64,000 nt of DNA from EB88 sp965199135. GTDB taxonomy: Bacteria > Acidobacteriota > Terriglobia > Terriglobales > Acidobacteriaceae. The notes under the pieces are model-generated. The model was not told the origin of the DNA. It saw only the letters and a program-made list of their open reading frames with translations, and ran no database searches. The stretch's first letter is position 1. Each line of letters opens with the position of its first letter. The stretch spans positions 620,001 through 684,000 of the forward strand of contig OZ240685.1 of assembly GCA_965199135.1 (NCBI GenBank), in the 5' to 3' direction. The position numbers and the translations under genes were made by a program. Below are positions 60,119 through 64,000 of this stretch, in pieces.

Positions 60119-61987
60119 TTACAGATACCACGGGATGTTGATCACGAAGATCCGCTGATTGCCACGCACCAGCAACACCAGCTTGAGCAGGTTCGCTCGC
60201 TGGTTGTGCAGGAAGTTCTCATACCAGTGCTTCACTACCAGCTCCGGGACCAGGACGGCGATCTGCTGATCCGGGTACTTCTTTTCTTCTTCCAGGATGT
60301 GGTCAACCATCGGCATCAGCACGAAACGGAACGGCGACGGCACAATCACGAGATCCGGCACGGTGCGTCCTGACGCGCGCAGCGGCTTCGCCACCATCTC
60401 CTCCCACTCGTCACAGATGGTGATCGGTTCATGCTCATCTTCGAGCTTGATATGAATGGCATGCACGTCCTCGGAGATCTCCATCGCAAAGCGCAAACCC
60501 TTCTCCGAGATCCGGCTCCACCGGTCAATCGGCACAATCACACGCGGCGACCTGAGGTTCGCAGTGTTCATCGGCTGGTCACTTGCGATCTCGCGAGACA
60601 CCCGCATGTAGTGCCGATGGACTGCGAGCATGATGCCGATCATCAGCGGGATCAGGATCGCTGTGATCCACGCACCTTCGACGAACTTGGTGATGAGCAC
60701 CACAATGGTCGTCACGCCGGTTGCAAATGCACCCACACCATTCACGACCATGCGGAACACAGAACCCTTGCTCGGGTTCCGCTTCCAATGCATCACCATG
60801 CCGCCCTGCGACAAGGTGAATGCCAGGAATGCACCGATGGCGTACAGCGAGATCAGCCGGTCCGTCACGCCATCGAAGATCACCAGCAGCGTGCCGGTGA
60901 GTCCCACCAGGACGTACACGCCCCACGAGTACAGCAGCCGGCGACCACGCAGCGTGAACACCCGCGGCAGAAATCCATTCGACGCAATGGATCGCGTCAA
61001 ACGGGGGAAATCAGCGAAGGCCGTGTTGGCTGAAAGCGCGAGCACCAACAGGATCGACGTCATCGCGACGTAGTAGAAAATACCCCGCCCCGCAACTGCA
61101 CCCAGCAGCTCTGACAACACACTCTGATACTGCGGGCTGCTTGGGTCCGTCGCGCCGATGCCGTACGCCCGGCACAACCACGCAATCCCGGCAAGCAGAA
61201 TCACGAGCGCAACGATGATGATCGTCAGCGTCCTGCGCGCATTGTTCACGCGGTTTTCGCGGAACGCCATCGTGCCATTGCTCACCGCTTCGACACCAGT
61301 CATTGCAGTACAGCCGCTGGAAAACACACGCAGCAGAAGCCAGAAGGAAACCGCGGCAGTGGCTGCAGGGATATGAGGCGGCCTCACGATCGGTTGCGGA
61401 TGGCCGCCGGTTGCGAGCGTATGCCACAGGCCAAGACCGATCATCAAGAGGAGGCTGCCGAGAAACAGGTACGTCGGAAAAACGATAGCGAGGCCCGTGT
61501 CCTTCACCCCGCGCAGATTCACCAGCGTGAGAAGCACAAGAATGCCGAGACATAGTCCCAGCACATGCGAGTGCATCGCCGGAACAGCCGAGATCAACGC
61601 ACCCACACCTGACGCGATGCCGACGGCCGCGGTAAGCACGTAGTCGATCATCAAGGCCGCGGCAGCCAGCAGCCCAGCCCCCGTGCCAAGATTCTCCGTC
61701 GCAACGGTGTACGAGCCGCCTCCGTTCGGATAGGCTTCAATCGTTTGTCGATAGGAAAAGAACACGATGATTAACAGGACGATGATGGCCGAGGTGATCG
61801 GCACGATATGCTCAACGCCGGCAAACCCAAGTGGCAGCAGCAACGTCAGTGCCGCCTCCGGGCCGTATGCCGCCGACGATAGCGCATCAAGACCGAAGAT
61901 CGAAACGCCGGAGGACGGCCCGATACGCTCTGCGCGCTCGTCCGAGGTAGCAAGCGGCTTGCCGATCAGCAGATCAATAAATGCCAT
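60119..61987 (-). CDS. KimA-like APC-superfamily potassium permease
   Basis: A 622-residue protein with 12 membrane helices followed by a cytosolic domain of about 160 residues (USP-like). LIGKPL at the start, DALSSAAYGPEAAL, FSYRQTIEAYPNGGGSY, FSSGCTAMTGVEAVSNG, SANTAFADFPRL and LYAIGAFLAFTLSQGGM correspond segment by segment to Bacillus KimA, a K+/H+ symporter. Potassium uptake is therefore the best guess, though amino-acid permease annotations are common for this group. No c-di-AMP riboswitch is visible in the short upstream gap. Confidence 0.85.
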   Translation of the reverse strand: MAFIDLLIGKPLATSDERAERIGPSSGVSIFGLDALSSAAYGPEAALTLLLPLGFAGVEHIVPITSAIIVLLIIVFFSYRQTIEAYPNGGGSYTVATENLGTGAGLLAAAALMIDYVLTAAVGIASGVGALISAVPAMHSHVLGLCLGILVLLTLVNLRGVKDTGLAIVFPTYLFLGSLLLMIGLGLWHTLATGGHPQPIVRPPHIPAATAAVSFWLLLRVFSSGCTAMTGVEAVSNGTMAFRENRVNNARRTLTIIIVALVILLAGIAWLCRAYGIGATDPSSPQYQSVLSELLGAVAGRGIFYYVAMTSILLVLALSANTAFADFPRLTRSIASNGFLPRVFTLRGRRLLYSWGVYVLVGLTGTLLVIFDGVTDRLISLYAIGAFLAFTLSQGGMVMHWKRNPSKGSVFRMVVNGVGAFATGVTTIVVLITKFVEGAWITAILIPLMIGIMLAVHRHYMRVSREIASDQPMNTANLRSPRVIVPIDRWSRISEKGLRFAMEISEDVHAIHIKLEDEHEPITICDEWEEMVAKPLRASGRTVPDLVIVPSPFRFVLMPMVDHILEEEKKYPDQQIAVLVPELVVKHWYENFLHNQRANLLKLVLLVRGNQRIFVINIPWYL

Positions 61988-62045
61988 GAATCAGGGGTCC
62001 TCTCTCCGTGCAGCCAACCGCAGGGTGCAGTCGAGAAGACCTTCC

Positions 62046-63731
62046 CTAGGGCGTCTCTGGTTCGAGCACAGTGTCGCATAGCTCTTCTGCATACGAGTTA
62101 CGCATCCAGCTGTGTCCGCAGAAAACGCGCGCAGGCCGATATCCATTCGCCTCGAAGTAGCGGGCGATGCCGAATGTGTCATTCAGGACCACGCCTGGCA
62201 CAGGAGGAGTTCGCGGCTGCCAGTCGCGCTCAATCTCCGCATCGGGTCCGCTCTCGTAGCCTCCGATAATGATGAAGTGCGGATGCGCAGCGAGCACGTC
62301 TTCTACCGTCGAGTACGACCGCATAGTCGTGCTCCAGTACCAATACCGATGCGGCGGCTGGTTGAGGTAGATGTTGCGACCGAAGTACAGCAGCGGATCA
62401 ATGCTGAAGTAGTAAAAGCCCGCCAACTTCCCGCCGCCGTTCGGCGAAACTCCCTGCGACTTCAGATAGTCCGCTGTCATTTTTCCCGGCGCATAGGGGT
62501 GTCGGCGCTCTGCAAGCACAGCGTGGGCACTCCAGAAAACCTGCACCACACACATGACCACGAAGAGCGATGCTGTCACACGACTCACCAGCCGCAGCCT
62601 TGGTGTCGTCAGAGTTGTTGGCCACGTCAGCCAGGCACTGGCCAGAAAGCCGGTGTAGACCATCCCCACATGTCTTGGTGCAAGATAGAGCGAGGTAAAC
62701 ACGGCGACCATGAGCAGATATGGCACAAAGCCGAGCATGCCAACCGGCCTTCCGCTTTGACGCGCAAGCACAGCCTGCAGAATGCATCCGGCGACGAGCA
62801 GAAGAGCCAGCAACGGCGCTGATGCCAGCGGGTAGGTGATCACCGAGAGCGTCCGCGCGACCTTGTTCCAAACCTTGTCGAAGCCGTGCCGCACATGCAC
62901 AACGGCAGGGGCCGGCGTCAGGTCGGCCATCTTCTGCGAGACAAGCGCGGGCGGCGCCTCGGTATGCATGCCGACCTGCCGCTCGATCTTTGCGATGGAG
63001 CGCTGGATGTTATTGCCGGCAGAGTAGTCGATATCGGCAGCAGGGATCATGGTCGCGATCGCCCCGAGCCAGAACACCAGCAGCAGGCCTGCCGCGGGAA
63101 CCATCCCTCTCGACTGCCTTTTCCAGAGCACACCCGCGACGATCGCAAGTCCCCCCGAAAGCAGCGCGCCATGCACCGAGAGGTTCGCGAGCAGGCCCAG
63201 GAGCATCGCGAGCAGCCATGGCCGCGGGAGGGCAGATCGCAGCAGCGTCACGGATCCGAACACCAGCACCGCGGCCAGGCAGTAGGAGCGAGCGACCACC
63301 GTGTCCTGGTAGAAGAAAAAGAAGGTGAACGGAAGCAGGTACCGCACGGCAGCCGGAAACGGCGCGAAGCGAAGCAACACCGCCACAGCCGCGCCTTGTA
63401 TGCCGATCACGGTCCACTCCATGGCGCGGAAAGAGAACCCGCAGCACTGCAGGAGCTTCAGGAACGCATGCCAGAGCCCGCCTGTGCCCTCGTAGTGCAG
63501 GCTATGCGTGAACAGGGCTCTCCAGCCGACGCCCTCGGCAAGCATCCAGGCCTGCGCTTCGTCCGCCCAGGGCGTGTGCTGCGCAACGGCATACCCCGCA
63601 GCAAGCAGCCAGAGGATGAGACACAGGGATTCGCCCACTCCCCAGCGCGCCTGCTGGAGTGCGGGATCGAGCCACGCCAACGGTCTTTTCACCGCGGCAT
63701 CGGGTAAGCCGCCCTGCACCTGCGTTGCCAC
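62046..63731 (-). CDS. GT-C-type membrane protein, putative glycosyltransferase
   Basis: A 561-residue protein with about 11 hydrophobic helices and a soluble C-terminal part of about 130 residues. The first periplasmic loop contains HTPWADEAQAWMLAEGVGW, with the Asp-Glu pair where GT-C transferases have catalytic residues. No specific family can be assigned. It lies 58 bases upstream of the KimA-like gene on the same strand. A role in glycan transfer from a lipid-linked donor is inference. Confidence 0.65.
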   Translation of the reverse strand: MATQVQGGLPDAAVKRPLAWLDPALQQARWGVGESLCLILWLLAAGYAVAQHTPWADEAQAWMLAEGVGWRALFTHSLHYEGTGGLWHAFLKLLQCCGFSFRAMEWTVIGIQGAAVAVLLRFAPFPAAVRYLLPFTFFFFYQDTVVARSYCLAAVLVFGSVTLLRSALPRPWLLAMLLGLLANLSVHGALLSGGLAIVAGVLWKRQSRGMVPAAGLLLVFWLGAIATMIPAADIDYSAGNNIQRSIAKIERQVGMHTEAPPALVSQKMADLTPAPAVVHVRHGFDKVWNKVARTLSVITYPLASAPLLALLLVAGCILQAVLARQSGRPVGMLGFVPYLLMVAVFTSLYLAPRHVGMVYTGFLASAWLTWPTTLTTPRLRLVSRVTASLFVVMCVVQVFWSAHAVLAERRHPYAPGKMTADYLKSQGVSPNGGGKLAGFYYFSIDPLLYFGRNIYLNQPPHRYWYWSTTMRSYSTVEDVLAAHPHFIIIGGYESGPDAEIERDWQPRTPPVPGVVLNDTFGIARYFEANGYRPARVFCGHSWMRNSYAEELCDTVLEPETP

Positions 63732-63756
63732 CTGTGTCTCCCTTCCGCGCTCTGCT

Positions 63757-64000
63757 TCAGCGCAGCGCCATGACCAAGATCCGGCCTTCGGTTGTGAAGT
63801 TGCCGCCGGTAGCGGTGGATGAGGAGTGCACCGGATCCGCAGGGCTCACGTACGCTGCCGCAGCCAGAACGCCAGAAGCCGCAAAACTCTTCTGGATAAA
63901 GTCCCGCTCCACATCTATGTCGGGGTCGATGTGGTGCGTGACGCCGTTGTCCCGCTGGTCGCGCTCCAGTCCGTCATCGTGCGTCGCCGACCCCACCCAC
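63757..64000 (-). CDS. C-terminal part of an LssY_C-like protein (partial)
   Basis: The last 80 or so residues of a gene that continues beyond the window edge. THDDGLERDQRDNGVTHHID then PDIDVERDFI resembles the LssY C-terminal domain (HDxG, THxIDPDIDxERD). The last residues (TTEGRILVMAL) form a hydrophobic strand. It ends 25 bases before the GT-C gene start on the same strand. Family identification rests on one motif and is tentative. Confidence 0.55.
   Translation of the reverse strand, partial: WVGSATHDDGLERDQRDNGVTHHIDPDIDVERDFIQKSFAASGVLAAAAYVSPADPVHSSSTATGGNFTTEGRILVMALR

Noticed and set aside
1..64000. CRISPR arrays, insertion sequences or prophage
   Set aside because: No regularly spaced direct repeats, no transposase or integrase motifs and no phage structural genes were found on either strand.

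Overview
The window is high-GC, densely coded chromosomal DNA. It most likely comes from an acidobacterium of the Terriglobia (Acidobacteriaceae type). The grounds are two 'VWFA-related acidobacterial' proteins, an 1142-residue Oar-type TonB receptor with an N-terminal carboxypeptidase-regulatory-like domain, DUF4136 lipoprotein-like paralogues, and many secreted glycoside hydrolases next to RND efflux genes. Genus is inference. I see no insertion sequence, prophage, CRISPR array, rRNA or plasmid gene. The only RNA gene found is tRNA-Phe(GAA).

Layout. 1-5.2 kb: a GH5-like secreted hydrolase, then a response regulator / LolD-type ATPase / NRAMP-like transporter run and a PhzF-like isomerase on the minus strand. 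5.2-13.8 kb: 1-Cys peroxiredoxin, two DUF4136 genes with a decayed third copy between them, two VWFA-related proteins, a Tat-exported sugar-isomerase-like protein, a TetR regulator divergent from a DUF4267 membrane gene with twin operators, and an EamA transporter. 13.9-24.6 kb: TonB receptor, TatA, an outer-membrane barrel, a GT39-like transferase overlapping an ABC permease, a RodZ-like HTH protein and metK. 24.6-29.4 kb: a collapsed acyltransferase-3 gene, a secreted beta-helix protein, an A+T-richer gene-free stretch and a PfkB kinase. 29.4-42.3 kb: PepSY membrane protein, glutaminyl cyclase, GH92 mannosidase, Gfo/Idh/MocA oxidoreductase, a VOC pseudogene, tRNA-Phe, a DUF606 transporter, a debranching-type hydrolase, an exported adenosine deaminase, a GT1 glycosyltransferase and a frameshifted sialidase. 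42.4-48 kb: cold-shock protein, galactose genes (mutarotase-like plus galK), dienelactone hydrolase and alpha-glucan phosphorylase. 48-53.6 kb: alpha/beta hydrolase, LLM oxidoreductase, then a three-gene cluster matching decaprenylphosphoryl-arabinose (DprE1/DprE2-type) biosynthesis. 53.9-60.1 kb: a complete tripartite RND efflux operon. 60.1-64 kb: KimA-like potassium permease, a GT-C membrane protein and the end of an LssY_C-like protein.

How it fits together. The region is mostly envelope and carbohydrate biology: breakdown of mannose-, glucose- and sialic-acid-containing glycans outside the cytoplasm, uptake and phosphorylation of sugars, and glycan building from lipid-linked donors. The least expected element is a self-contained polyprenyl-phosphoryl-pentose pathway (HAD-UbiA fusion, DprE1-like oxidase, DprE2-like reductase) in a Gram-negative setting, with two GT-C-type membrane transferases elsewhere in the window as possible users of the donor. 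Gene decay is visible at four places: a DUF4136 copy, acyltransferase-3, a VOC protein and a sialidase.
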